64,000 nt of DNA from Kitasatospora sp. SUK 42 (GTDB lineage: Bacteria > Actinomycetota > Actinomycetes > Streptomycetales > Streptomycetaceae), in assembly GCF_015776785.2 (NCBI RefSeq), contig NZ_LFMD02000007.1:1249895-1313894 (forward strand). The letters run 5' to 3'. The notes below the pieces were generated by a model. The model had not been told where the DNA came from, did no database searches, and worked only from the letters and a program-made list of their open reading frames with translations. The number at the start of each line of letters is the position of its first letter. Position 1 is the stretch's first letter. Position numbers and translations under genes: made by a program. Shown here in pieces: positions 35,421 through 43,438 of this stretch.

Positions 35421-36806
35421 ATGCGCTTCCCGTTCTCCCGCCCCGCGCCCACCGCCCCCGCTGCCCCTGCCCCTGCCCCTGCCACCGCCGCTCCCCCGGC
35501 TCCCGCCGACGGCGGGGTCCTGCTGGAGACCGTCGGCCTGACCAAGGCCTACGCCGGGGCCGACGGCGAACTGCCCGTGCTCTCCGGGATCGACCTCACC
35601 GTCCGGGCCGGCGAGATCGTCGCCCTGCTCGGCCGCTCCGGCTCTGGCAAGTCCACCCTGCTGCGCTGCCTGGCCGGCCTGATCCCGCCCAGCTCCGGCA
35701 CCGTCCGCTACCGCGGCACCCCGCTCACCGGCGCCAACCCGGGCACCGCGCTGGTCTTCCAGACCTTCGCCCTGCTGCCCTGGCTGACGGTCCGTCAGAA
35801 CGTCGAACTCGGCCTGGAGGCCCGCGGGGTGCCGCCGCGCGAACGCGCCCGGGCCGCCGACCAGGCCATCGACCTGATCGGCCTGGCCGGCTTCGAGTCC
35901 GCCTACCCCAAGGAGCTCTCCGGCGGGATGCGCCAACGCGTCGGCTTCGCCCGGGCGCTGGTCGTCGAACCGGACGTGCTGATGATGGACGAGCCGTTCT
36001 CCGCGCTCGACGTGCTCACCGCCGAGAACCTGCGCGGTGAGCTGATGGAGCTGTGGGAGTCCGGCCAGTTCCCCACCCGCGCCGTCGTCCTGGTCACCCA
36101 CAACATCGAGGAGGCGGTGCTGATGGCCGACCGCATCGTGGTCCTCGGCTCCCGCCCGTACGGCACCATCCGCGAGACCGTCGAGGTCGACCTGGAACGC
36201 CCCCGCGACCGCGACTCCGCCGCCTTCGACGAACTGGTCGACCGGGTCTACCGGATCATGACCGGCCGCCCCAAGGAGACCCGACCGCCCGGCCGCCCCG
36301 ACCCCGGCCGGGCCGACCGCCGCACCGTCGCCAACACCCCCCTGCCCACCGCCAGCGTCGACGGCCTCTCCGGCCTCGCCGAGATGATCGCCCACCGCGA
36401 CGGCCGCTGCGACCTCGCCGGCCTCGCCGACGAACTCGGCCTCGACATCGACGACATGCTCCCCCAGCTCGACGCCCTCGACCTGCTCGGCTTCGCCGAG
36501 ATCCACGGCGACGACCTGCTCCTCACCGAGGACGGCGCCGACTTCGCCGGCGCCGACGTCCAGGACTCCCGCGCCATCTTCGCGGGCGCGGCCGTCGAGG
36601 TCCCGCTGGTCCGGCTGATCGCCAACAGCCTCCGCGGCGAACCCGGCGCCACCGTCCGCGCCGGCTTCTTCCGCGACCTGCTCGCGCACCACTACACCAG
36701 CGAACAGGTCGACCGCCAGCTGGAGACGGCCACCGACTGGGGCCGCTACGCGGGGCTGTTCGGCTACGACGCGGCCCGACAGGAGTACCGGCTGGAGGAG
36801 GCCTAG
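35421..36806 (+). CDS. NitT/TauT-type ABC ATPase with C-terminal AAA-associated domain
   Basis: A 461-residue ATPase partner of the fused permease. After an Ala/Pro-rich N-terminus, the nucleotide-binding domain has Walker A GRSGSGKST near residue 70, signature LSGGMRQR near 165, Walker B VLMMDEPFSALD near 187 and the H-loop VTHN near 225. Residues about 310-460 form an extra domain (LPTASVDGLSGLAEMIAHRD onward) of the AAA-associated C-terminal type (PF09821) seen in some nitrate/sulfonate importers, probably regulatory. ATG 35421 lies 11 bp after the permease stop. Confidence 0.88.
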   Translation: MRFPFSRPAPTAPAAPAPAPATAAPPAPADGGVLLETVGLTKAYAGADGELPVLSGIDLTVRAGEIVALLGRSGSGKSTLLRCLAGLIPPSSGTVRYRGTPLTGANPGTALVFQTFALLPWLTVRQNVELGLEARGVPPRERARAADQAIDLIGLAGFESAYPKELSGGMRQRVGFARALVVEPDVLMMDEPFSALDVLTAENLRGELMELWESGQFPTRAVVLVTHNIEEAVLMADRIVVLGSRPYGTIRETVEVDLERPRDRDSAAFDELVDRVYRIMTGRPKETRPPGRPDPGRADRRTVANTPLPTASVDGLSGLAEMIAHRDGRCDLAGLADELGLDIDDMLPQLDALDLLGFAEIHGDDLLLTEDGADFAGADVQDSRAIFAGAAVEVPLVRLIANSLRGEPGATVRAGFFRDLLAHHYTSEQVDRQLETATDWGRYAGLFGYDAARQEYRLEEA

Positions 36807-36890
36807 TCGGGGCGATGACGCCGCACCGGTCGCCGCCACCGGTGGAGAATGACGTCCAGACCGGAACGTCAACTGGACGGAGAAGCAGGG

Positions 36891-37454
36891 ATGTTGAACA
36901 GGCGTCGGTTCCTCGGAGCGGTCGGCGGCTCGGTCGGCGCGGCACAGCTGCTGCCGTACGCGGCGTCCGCCGCACCGCTGGGCCACGAGCACTTCATGGC
37001 AGCGGCCGTCGAGGAGGGTCGCAGGAACGAGCGCTACCCGTTCGGGGCCGTGATCGTGCGCTCGGGCACGGTGGTGGCCCGAGGCGTCGCGTCGGGCGAC
37101 AACCCGACGTCCCACGGCGAAATGGTCGCCATCGACGACCACGTGGACCGGCTGGGCAACCAGGGGTGGGCGGACGCGACCCTCTACACGACGGCGGAAC
37201 CGTGCCCCATGTGCATGAGCGCCTGCGCGTGGGCCGGGATCGGGCAGGTCGTGTGGGGGACGTCGATCGAAGGACTGCGCCGCACCGGCCTGGACCAGAT
37301 CGACCTGGCGGCAACCGCCGTCGCCGAGGCCTCCAAGTCCTTCTACACCCCGAAGCTGCTCCTGGGCGGGGTGCTGGCCGACGAGACCGACGCCCTCTTC
37401 CGCCGCGCCCAGGACCTGCGGCGCGGCGGCGCGGAGGAGAACGGCGAGGACTGA
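36891..37454 (+). CDS. Tat-exported nucleoside deaminase-like enzyme
   Basis: A 187-residue cytidine/guanine deaminase-fold protein with a twin-arginine signal (NRRRFLGAVGGSVGAAQLLP, then AASAAP). The zinc site is intact: SHGEMVAID (His and catalytic Glu) and EPCPMCMSACAW (two Cys). Members of this family, such as guanine deaminase and tRNA adenosine deaminase, are normally cytoplasmic, so export as a folded enzyme is unusual. ATG 36891 follows GGAGAAGCAGGG and gives the complete Tat signal; an earlier start would bury it. It may act on nucleobases or related amines outside the cell. Confidence 0.85.
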   Translation: MLNRRRFLGAVGGSVGAAQLLPYAASAAPLGHEHFMAAAVEEGRRNERYPFGAVIVRSGTVVARGVASGDNPTSHGEMVAIDDHVDRLGNQGWADATLYTTAEPCPMCMSACAWAGIGQVVWGTSIEGLRRTGLDQIDLAATAVAEASKSFYTPKLLLGGVLADETDALFRRAQDLRRGGAEENGED

Positions 37455-37504
37455 CGCGTCCCAGGAATCCGCCGGCGGCGCCGATCGTTCGACCCGGTAC
37501 GTGA

Positions 37505-37648
37505 TCGCCGCCGACAGCCACGAGGACCGGATCCGGCGGTTCCCGGAACGTCGCGTTCCACGAGCGCCTCGGCTTCGCGGTCACGGCCGAGGTCCGGCTC
37601 CCCGACGGCGGCCCCCACACCTGGTGCATGCGCAGGGAGCCCCGCTGA
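37505..37648 (+). pseudogene. GNAT acetyltransferase remnant
   Basis: The last ~35 codons before the TGA at 37646 read NVAFHERLGFAVTAEVRLPD and end in WCMRREPR, the C-terminal strand and helix of a GNAT N-acetyltransferase. Upstream in the same frame there is a stop at 37502 and no catalytic acetyl-CoA-binding motif. It is a 3' fragment, probably left by a deletion. Confidence 0.6.
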
Positions 37649-37677
37649 CCCGCCTGACCCGCCAACCCGCCGGCGTG

Positions 37678-38097
37678 CTAGCCCGCCTGACCGGTGGCGG
37701 GGCGGCGGCGGACGGCGCGGACGGCGCGGGCGAAGGGCTGCTCGGCGGGCGCGACGACCGGGGCCGCTCCGCCGTCGCCGTCACCGTCGCGGCCCGGCAG
37801 GTCGTTCGCGATGAGGGCGGCCTCGGTCAGCAGGCCGCGCACCTCGGTGGCGCGGTAGAAGATCCGGGTGCCCTCCCGGCGGGCCACCACCAGGCCTGCG
37901 GCCCGCAGCTTCGCCAGGTGCTGCGAGGTGGCCGCGACATGGGCGCCCAGCAGCTCCGCCAGCTCGCTGACCGGCAGTTCCCGACGGCTCAGCGCCCACA
38001 GCAGCCGGTAGCGCGACGGGTCGGCCACCGCCTTCAGCACCGCGACCGCCCGTTCCGCCGCGTCGGTATCCCAGGCCTCTTCCTTCGCACCACCCAT
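37678..38097 (-). CDS. ArsR/SmtB-family regulator
   Basis: A 139-residue winged-helix repressor. The core is VLKAVADPSRYRLLWALSRR, with the recognition helix region LAELLGAHVAATSQHLAKLR and the wing VVARREGTRIFYRAT. The usual metal-binding ELCVCD sequence in the third helix is replaced by AELLGAHV, so it does not look like a classical arsenic/cadmium sensor, and no metal pump is adjacent. The first ~12 residues (MGGAKEEAWDTD) are acidic. The C-terminal ~30 residues are an Ala/Asp/Arg-rich tail. Start ATG 38097. A large palindromic heptamer array lies just upstream. Confidence 0.85.
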   Translation of the reverse strand: MGGAKEEAWDTDAAERAVAVLKAVADPSRYRLLWALSRRELPVSELAELLGAHVAATSQHLAKLRAAGLVVARREGTRIFYRATEVRGLLTEAALIANDLPGRDGDGDGGAAPVVAPAEQPFARAVRAVRRRPATGQAG

Positions 38098-38163
38098 ACA
38101 GGGATCGTACCGACGCGCGTCCGCCGCCCGCCGTCCGCCGTCCGCCGGAGACGGCGGACGGAC

Positions 38164-38267
38164 GACAGATGACGGACGACGGGTGTCAGATGTCAGCGAA
38201 CAGATAACAGATGACGGATGACAGATTTCGAAATCTGTCATCCGTCATCTGTTACTCGTCATCTGTT
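38164..38267. repeat. Heptamer array with a 50-bp perfect palindrome
   Basis: Nine 7-bp units lead up to TTCGAA (38227-38232): GACAGAT, GACGGAC, GACGGGT, GTCAGAT, GTCAGCG, AACAGAT, AACAGAT, GACGGAT and GACAGAT. Five complementary units follow: ATCTGTC, ATCCGTC, ATCTGTT, ACTCGTC and ATCTGTT. Positions 38205-38254 form a perfect 50-bp palindrome with 25-bp arms. A separate GC-rich inverted repeat (CGTCCGCCGT with ACGGCGGACG) adjoins it near 38136-38163. It lies between the response regulator and ArsR genes, both on the minus strand. Confidence 0.95.
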
Positions 38268-38291
38268 CGCCGCCGCCCCGCGCACCCGCCC

Positions 38292-38948
38292 TCAGGCCGG
38301 GCGGGTGCCGTCCAGGTACGCCAGCACCGCCAGCACGCGGCGGTTGTCGTCGTCCGAGGCGCCCAGCCCGAGCTTGGCAAAGATGTTGGACGTGTGCTTG
38401 CTGACCGCGCCCTCGCTGAAGTGCAGCCGCCCCGCGATCGCGGCGTTGGAGCGCCCCTCGGCCATCATCGCGAGGACATCCCGCTCCCTCGGGGTGAGCA
38501 GGGCGAGCGGCTGGTCGTAGGCGTTGCGGGCGAGCAGGCGGGAGATGACCTGCGGGTCCATGACGGTACCGCCGTCGGCGACGGTGTGGACGGCGTCCAC
38601 GAACTGGTCGGCCTTGGAGACGCGGTCCTTGAGCAGGTAGCCGACGCCCCCGGTGCCGTCGGCGATCAACTCCCGGGCGTAGAGCTGCTCGACGTGCTGG
38701 GAGAGGACCAGGACGGGCAACCCGGGCCGCTCCCTGCGGGCCGCGAGCGCGACCTGGAGTCCCTCGTCGGAGTAGGTGGGGGGCAGCCGGACGTCGACCA
38801 CGGCGATGTCGGGGCGGTGTTCGGCGAGGGCGGCGGCCAGTTCGGGGCCGCTCTCCACGGCGGCGACGACGTCGTGTCCGTGGGCGCTCAGCAACAGTTC
38901 CAGTCCGTCCCTCAGCAGGACGAGGTCCTCGGCGAGGACAACACGCAC
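38292..38948 (-). CDS. NarL/LuxR-type response regulator
   Basis: A 218-residue response regulator of the same kind and length as the one at 1.8-2.4 kb. The receiver starts VRVVLAEDLVLLRDGLELLL, with the phospho-acceptor Asp in DIAVVDVRLPP and Lys in YLLKDRVS. The GerE helix-turn-helix has LTPRERDVLAMMAEGRSNAA and FSEGAVSKHTSNIFAKLG. The GTG at 38948 gives an N-terminus matching the family and overlaps the kinase gene by 37 bp, so translation is coupled. It ends just before the heptamer palindrome. Confidence 0.9.
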   Translation of the reverse strand: MRVVLAEDLVLLRDGLELLLSAHGHDVVAAVESGPELAAALAEHRPDIAVVDVRLPPTYSDEGLQVALAARRERPGLPVLVLSQHVEQLYARELIADGTGGVGYLLKDRVSKADQFVDAVHTVADGGTVMDPQVISRLLARNAYDQPLALLTPRERDVLAMMAEGRSNAAIAGRLHFSEGAVSKHTSNIFAKLGLGASDDDNRRVLAVLAYLDGTRPA

Positions 38949-40228
38949 GGAATCTCCATGATCAGCCTGGTCGGACCCCCCGGGGGGCTGCTCAGCGTGA
39001 GCGTACCGTCGAACACGGCCAGCCTGCGCTGGATGCCCCGCAGGCCGCTGCCCCGGCCGGGGTCGGCGCCACCGCCACCGTCGTCGGACACCTCGGCCCG
39101 CAGCAGTCCGGCGGCATGGGTGAGTTCCACCGTGGCGCACCGGGCCCCACCGTGCTTCACGGCGTTGGTGAGCGCCTCGCTGACGGCGAAGTAGACCGCC
39201 GACTCCACCGGCGCCTCCGCCCGGCCGGGCAGTGCGGTCCGCACCTCGACCCTCAGCGGGACGTCCAGCGCCAGCGCCCGCACCCCCTCCGCGAGGCCGC
39301 GCTCGGCGAGCACCGGCGGGTGGATGCCGCGCACCAGGTCGCGCAGTTCCTGAAGGGCCGCGGTGACGTTCTCCTGGGCGTCCGTCACCACCCGCTTGGC
39401 CTGCTCCGGGTCGCGGTCGACGAGCGCCGCGACCGCGCCCAGCCGCAGGCTCACCGCGACCAGCCGGGCCTGGGCTCCGTCGTGCAGGTCCCGTTCGATC
39501 CGGCGCAGTTCGGCGGCCTGGGCCTCGGTGGCGTCCAGCCGGATCTCGGTGAGCTGCTCGACCCGCCGGGCCAGCCGGGCGCGCTCGGTCGGCCCGAGCA
39601 GGGCGCGGGTCCACCGGGCGTGCAGGCGCAGCGCGGGCCGGGCGAGGGCGAGGCCGCCCGCCACCAGGGCCAGGCCGGGCAGCGGGGCGAGGGCGCCGTC
39701 CAGCGGGAGCAGGTCGTAGCCGGGGCCGGGTGCCGGCAGGAGGGGCTGCGCGAGCCCGTACAGGCCGTAGCCGATCAGCAGCAGGGGCGCGGCGGTGATG
39801 CCTCCGCCGACAAGCGGGTCGGTGACGGCCCACAGGTTGTCGCGCCAGGTCGCCGGGTCGTTCCAGATCCAGCGGAGGTTGCGGGCCATGCTCGCGAACC
39901 GGCGGTTCCTGTGGTAGTCGTGACCGGTCCAGAACCAGCCGTGCAGGGTGCGCTCCAGCGCGGGGCGCGGCCGGTAGGGCGACGGTACGGGCACCTGCGA
40001 CCAGTGCCCGGCCGCCCGCCGGGCGGCCTCGGCCGCGGAACGGACCAGCCGGACGGCCAGCAGGGCGAACGGGAACAGTCCGAGGCCGCACCAGAGCACG
40101 GCCGCGAGCACCACGAGCACGCCCAGCGCCACCCCGGCCGGTATCAGCACGGTCAGGACGGCGAGGCGCCCGAGCGCCTGGACGGCCGGGCGCAGCGCTC
40201 GGACGCCTGGAGACTGCGGGCTGCTCAC
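38912..40228 (-). CDS. NarL-type sensor histidine kinase (HisKA_3)
   Basis: A 438-residue membrane sensor kinase. The N-terminal ~210 residues have two pairs of hydrophobic helices with a Trp/Arg-rich segment between them (HGWFWTGHDYHRNRRFASMA). The His box ERDLHDGAQARLVAV is near residue 246, and the ATPase N box is EALTNAVKHGGA, with DDGGGGADPGRGSGL as the G box. It partners the overlapping response regulator. An ABC exporter and its ATPase lie upstream on the same strand beyond a terminator, so control of that exporter is possible but unproven. Confidence 0.9.
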   Translation of the reverse strand: MSSPQSPGVRALRPAVQALGRLAVLTVLIPAGVALGVLVVLAAVLWCGLGLFPFALLAVRLVRSAAEAARRAAGHWSQVPVPSPYRPRPALERTLHGWFWTGHDYHRNRRFASMARNLRWIWNDPATWRDNLWAVTDPLVGGGITAAPLLLIGYGLYGLAQPLLPAPGPGYDLLPLDGALAPLPGLALVAGGLALARPALRLHARWTRALLGPTERARLARRVEQLTEIRLDATEAQAAELRRIERDLHDGAQARLVAVSLRLGAVAALVDRDPEQAKRVVTDAQENVTAALQELRDLVRGIHPPVLAERGLAEGVRALALDVPLRVEVRTALPGRAEAPVESAVYFAVSEALTNAVKHGGARCATVELTHAAGLLRAEVSDDGGGGADPGRGSGLRGIQRRLAVFDGTLTLSSPPGGPTRLIMEIPCVLSSPRTSSC

Positions 40229-40267
40229 TGGACCTCCGGGTTCGTGCGTCGCTGCGGCCGTGCGGAG

Positions 40268-40335
40268 ACGGGCCGCGCACAGACGGGCCGCGCACAGACG
40301 GACCGTGCGCAGGCGGGCCGTGCCCGTACGGGCCG
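40268..40335. repeat. 15-bp minisatellite upstream of a kinase gene
   Basis: About four and a half units of ACGGGCCGCGCACAG (starts 40268, 40283, 40298, 40313, 40328), the last ones degenerate. It lies 40 bp before the kinase start codon, in its leader or promoter. Confidence 0.85.
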
Positions 40336-40350
40336 TTCATGATCGCAGCC

Positions 40351-40381
40351 GGCCCGCCCCGCCGGCGGAACGGGGCGGGCC
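40351..40381 (-). terminator. Intrinsic terminator after the ABC exporter genes
   Basis: An 11-bp GC stem, GGCCCGCCCCG (40351-40361) with CGGGGCGGGCC (40371-40381), nine-base loop, just downstream of the permease stop on the minus strand. Confidence 0.8.
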
Positions 40382-40403
40382 GCACGCGGGCAACGGGCGG
40401 TGT

Positions 40404-42341
40404 TCACCGGGTCGTTGCCCGTTCGGAGGGTGCCTGAGCGGCCGGCACCGGCTCCGGGTCCGAGGGTGCGGCGGCTCGCTGACCCCGGTTCAGCCGGTGC
40501 CCCGCGAACAGCAGCCCCGCGCCGAGCAGGACGAACCCGCCGGCCGCCGGCGCCTGCCAGGCCGGGGGCAGGTACATGGCCGCGAACCAGCTCCGGTTGG
40601 TCGGCGCGAAGAACGACATCCCCATCGCCACCGCGCCCTGCGGGGCCACGCCCAGCATCCCGGCCGTGATCAGCAGTCCGACCGCCGCGGCGCGGCCGCG
40701 CGGGAGCCGGTCCCGGGCGTCCTGCTCCGCCTGCTCCGCCTGGCCCGTCGGCGCCCGCCGGGCGCCCTTGCGCATCACGTCGAGCAGCTCCGGCCCGTCG
40801 GCCTCCAGCCGCCGCCGGGCCGCCCGGCCGAGCCACCACGCGTACAGCAGTCCGGTGCCGAGGCCCGCCGCCACCCCGGCCCAGCGCAGCGGCGCGCTGT
40901 GCAGCAACGTGCCGGCGAGTACGACGCCCGCGGCGGGCAGGGCGGCGAGGAGTTGGAGCAGCAGGACGGCCAGGCCCTGCATCCGGCCCTGGTCGGCGCT
41001 CTCGTCGCCGAAGGCGTCCAGCGGGTTGCCGCCGGGCCGGTCCGGGGAGGGCGCGGGGCCGAGCAGGGACATCAGCGGTGCCAGTCCGGCCCCGGCGCCG
41101 AGGACGGCGGGCAGGACGGCGAGCAGCCAGGGCCAGACCCGCCCGGGCGGGGCCGCGACGGCCGGGGCCAGGGTGAGCAGCAGGGCGGCCGGGGCGACGA
41201 CGATCAGCCAGGCCAGCTGCCGGGCCCGGACGTCGACCCGTTCGGCGCCGGGGACGAGAAGGGTCAGCCAGAGCGCGCCGGCGTCCAGGCCGTACAGGTT
41301 GGCGCACAGGGAGCCGGCGAACAGCGCGGCGACCACGCCCGTCCACGGCACCAGGGTGTCGAAGCCGCCGAGCAGCGGGAGCAGGCCGGTGAACACGCCG
41401 GTCCACAGCGCCGCCCGCAGGGCGCGGGCCCGGCGCGGGTCGCGCACCCACAGCCGCAGTTCCTTGCCGAGGACGGCGCCGGCCGGGGTGTCGGGGACGG
41501 CCCGCAGCAGGGCTGCCCACAGCGGTGCGGCGCGCCCGACGGCCGCCGGCCGTCCCCCGGCGGTGCCGCGCGCCAACTGCCGGGCGAGCAGCGCCGTCCA
41601 GGCCGCGAACAGCAGCGCGGAGAGGGCGAGCAGTCCGCCCAGGCAGGCCGCGACCAGGGCCCAGTCGGAGCGCCGGGCGGCGTCGACCGCGACCGCCGAC
41701 CAGCCCGAGGGCAGCACCCGTACGACGGTGCCGGCCTCGGCGGACCACTCGCCGGTGAGCAGCCGGAGGAAGAAGCCGATCGCGAACCAGCCGGTGTTGA
41801 GGAAGCCGATGACGAGGCCGACCAGCAGCGCGGACAGCTCCCAGCCGAGCCGTGAGCGGGCCGCGCCGCCGAGGCTCTGGAGGGTGAGCTTGGACAGCAC
41901 CACCACGAACAGCAGCTGCAGCAGCAACGCGGGGACGGCGACCAGGGCGGGCAGCGGCCCCAGCCCGGCGCCGAAGACGACCAGCACCGTGAAGGCGATC
42001 AGGCCGACCAGCGGGCTGATGCCGACGAAGGAGGCGCCGAGCAGCCCGAGGGCCAGGGTGCGCGGGCGTTGCGGCACCAGGGCGAGGTAATCGAGCCGCA
42101 GGGTCGGGTCGCCGCCGGTGACGGTCGGGGCGAGCGCCCAGCCGACCGTCCACAGCAGCAGCACGGCGGCGACCACGCCGACCCCGGCCCCGGGGGTGGG
42201 GAAGTCCGCCAGGCCGAGCAGCGCGGTGCCGACGGCCGCGAGGGTGCCGGTGACCGCTCCGAGGACCAGGCTCGCGGCCCGGGGGCCGGACATCGACCGC
42301 CGCAGGACGGCCAGCTTCATTCCGGTCAGGACGCCAACCAC
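40404..42341 (-). CDS. ABC-2-type exporter membrane protein
   Basis: A 645-residue polytopic membrane protein with about fourteen hydrophobic segments and Ala/Leu-rich helices. A cytoplasmic stretch (LGKELRLWVRDPRRARALR) near the middle is typical of ABC-2 permeases, where this amphipathic coupling helix contacts the ATPase. The GTG at 42341 is preferred because GGAGGGG lies five bases upstream; it overlaps the ATPase stop by 16 bp. The alternative is ATG 42320. The C-terminal ~25 residues are Ala/Pro-rich and basic. The exported substrate is unknown. Confidence 0.82.
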   Translation of the reverse strand: MVGVLTGMKLAVLRRSMSGPRAASLVLGAVTGTLAAVGTALLGLADFPTPGAGVGVVAAVLLLWTVGWALAPTVTGGDPTLRLDYLALVPQRPRTLALGLLGASFVGISPLVGLIAFTVLVVFGAGLGPLPALVAVPALLLQLLFVVVLSKLTLQSLGGAARSRLGWELSALLVGLVIGFLNTGWFAIGFFLRLLTGEWSAEAGTVVRVLPSGWSAVAVDAARRSDWALVAACLGGLLALSALLFAAWTALLARQLARGTAGGRPAAVGRAAPLWAALLRAVPDTPAGAVLGKELRLWVRDPRRARALRAALWTGVFTGLLPLLGGFDTLVPWTGVVAALFAGSLCANLYGLDAGALWLTLLVPGAERVDVRARQLAWLIVVAPAALLLTLAPAVAAPPGRVWPWLLAVLPAVLGAGAGLAPLMSLLGPAPSPDRPGGNPLDAFGDESADQGRMQGLAVLLLQLLAALPAAGVVLAGTLLHSAPLRWAGVAAGLGTGLLYAWWLGRAARRRLEADGPELLDVMRKGARRAPTGQAEQAEQDARDRLPRGRAAAVGLLITAGMLGVAPQGAVAMGMSFFAPTNRSWFAAMYLPPAWQAPAAGGFVLLGAGLLFAGHRLNRGQRAAAPSDPEPVPAAQAPSERATTR

Positions 42342-43132
42342 GACAGCCCCTCCACTCCCCCGCGGCGGGCGCCGACCAGGTCGACGAAGGCCTCCTCCAG
42401 ACCGCGCCCGGCGCGGACCTCGTCGACCGGTCCGGCCGCCAGGACCCTGCCGTGGGCGATCACGCCGACGTGGTCGCAGAGCTGCTCGACCAGGGCCATC
42501 ACGTGGCTGGAGAGGACCACCGAGCCGCCGGAGGCGGTGAAGCGGCGCAGGATGGCCCGGATGGTCGCGGCGGACACCGGGTCGACGGCCTCGAAGGGTT
42601 CGTCCAGCACCAGCAGCCGGGGGGCGTGCAGCAGGGCGGTGGCCAGGCCGATCTTCTTGCGCATCCCGGTGGAGTAGTCGATGACGGGGGTGTGCTCGGC
42701 GCCGTCCAGCTCCAGGACGGCCAGCAGCTCCTCGGCCCGGTCGTCCGCGGTGCGGGCCGGCAGGCCGCGCAACCGGCCCAGGTGGTGCAGCAGTTCACGC
42801 CCGGTGAGGCGCTCGGGCAGCATCATGCCGTCCGGCAGCACCCCGACCAGGGCCTTGGCCCGTACCGGGTCGCTCCACACGTCGGCCCCGAGGACCGCCG
42901 AGCTCCCGGCGTCCGGCCGCAGCAGGCCGACGGCCATCGACAGCGAGGTGGTCTTGCCCGCGCCGTTGGGGCCGACCAGCCCGTAGAACGATCCGCGCGG
43001 CACGACCAGGTCGACCCCGTCCACCGCGACGAACGACCCGAAGCGCTTGCGCAGTCCCGACAGCCGTAGCGCCGGGGCCCCTTCGTCCGCCCCCGCCCGG
43101 GGCCCCTGCCCCACGCGCGCCGTTGCCCGCAC
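42326..43132 (-). CDS. ABC exporter ATPase
   Basis: A 268-residue ATP-binding subunit. Walker A is GPNGAGKTT near residue 53, the signature is the variant YSTGMRKKIGLA near 153, Walker B LLVLDEPFEAVDP near 172 and the H-loop SSHVM near 207. The STGMRKK form of the signature is common in ABC-2 exporters. GTG 43132 is chosen because GGAGG lies six bases upstream and the protein then begins ten to twenty residues before the domain. It overlaps the membrane subunit gene. The divergent gene is an ECF sigma factor, which might share the 300-bp intergenic region. Confidence 0.88.
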   Translation of the reverse strand: MRATARVGQGPRAGADEGAPALRLSGLRKRFGSFVAVDGVDLVVPRGSFYGLVGPNGAGKTTSLSMAVGLLRPDAGSSAVLGADVWSDPVRAKALVGVLPDGMMLPERLTGRELLHHLGRLRGLPARTADDRAEELLAVLELDGAEHTPVIDYSTGMRKKIGLATALLHAPRLLVLDEPFEAVDPVSAATIRAILRRFTASGGSVVLSSHVMALVEQLCDHVGVIAHGRVLAAGPVDEVRAGRGLEEAFVDLVGARRGGVEGLSWLAS

Positions 43133-43438
43133 CTCGTCCTCCCCGCGTCCGCACGGCCGCCCCCGCTCGGGGCGGCACGTGATCAACGCTAGGGACGGCG
43201 GGGCTCCGGCAGAATCCACCTGCACCCCCGGCCGGGGGTGGGGCTGGGCCCACCCCAACGGCGGCGTAGGCGCCCGAGGCCCCGGCGGCCGGACGCGCCG
43301 CGAACGAAGTTCGTCCCGCGATATCGGTAATACACAGTGTGATCACTCCGCACGCCGAGTAAGGTCCACGGAACGAACGCGGGGCCGCCCCCTGGCGCCC
43401 CGCGGGTGAAGACCTCCGGCGACCGAGGGGTGTGGACC

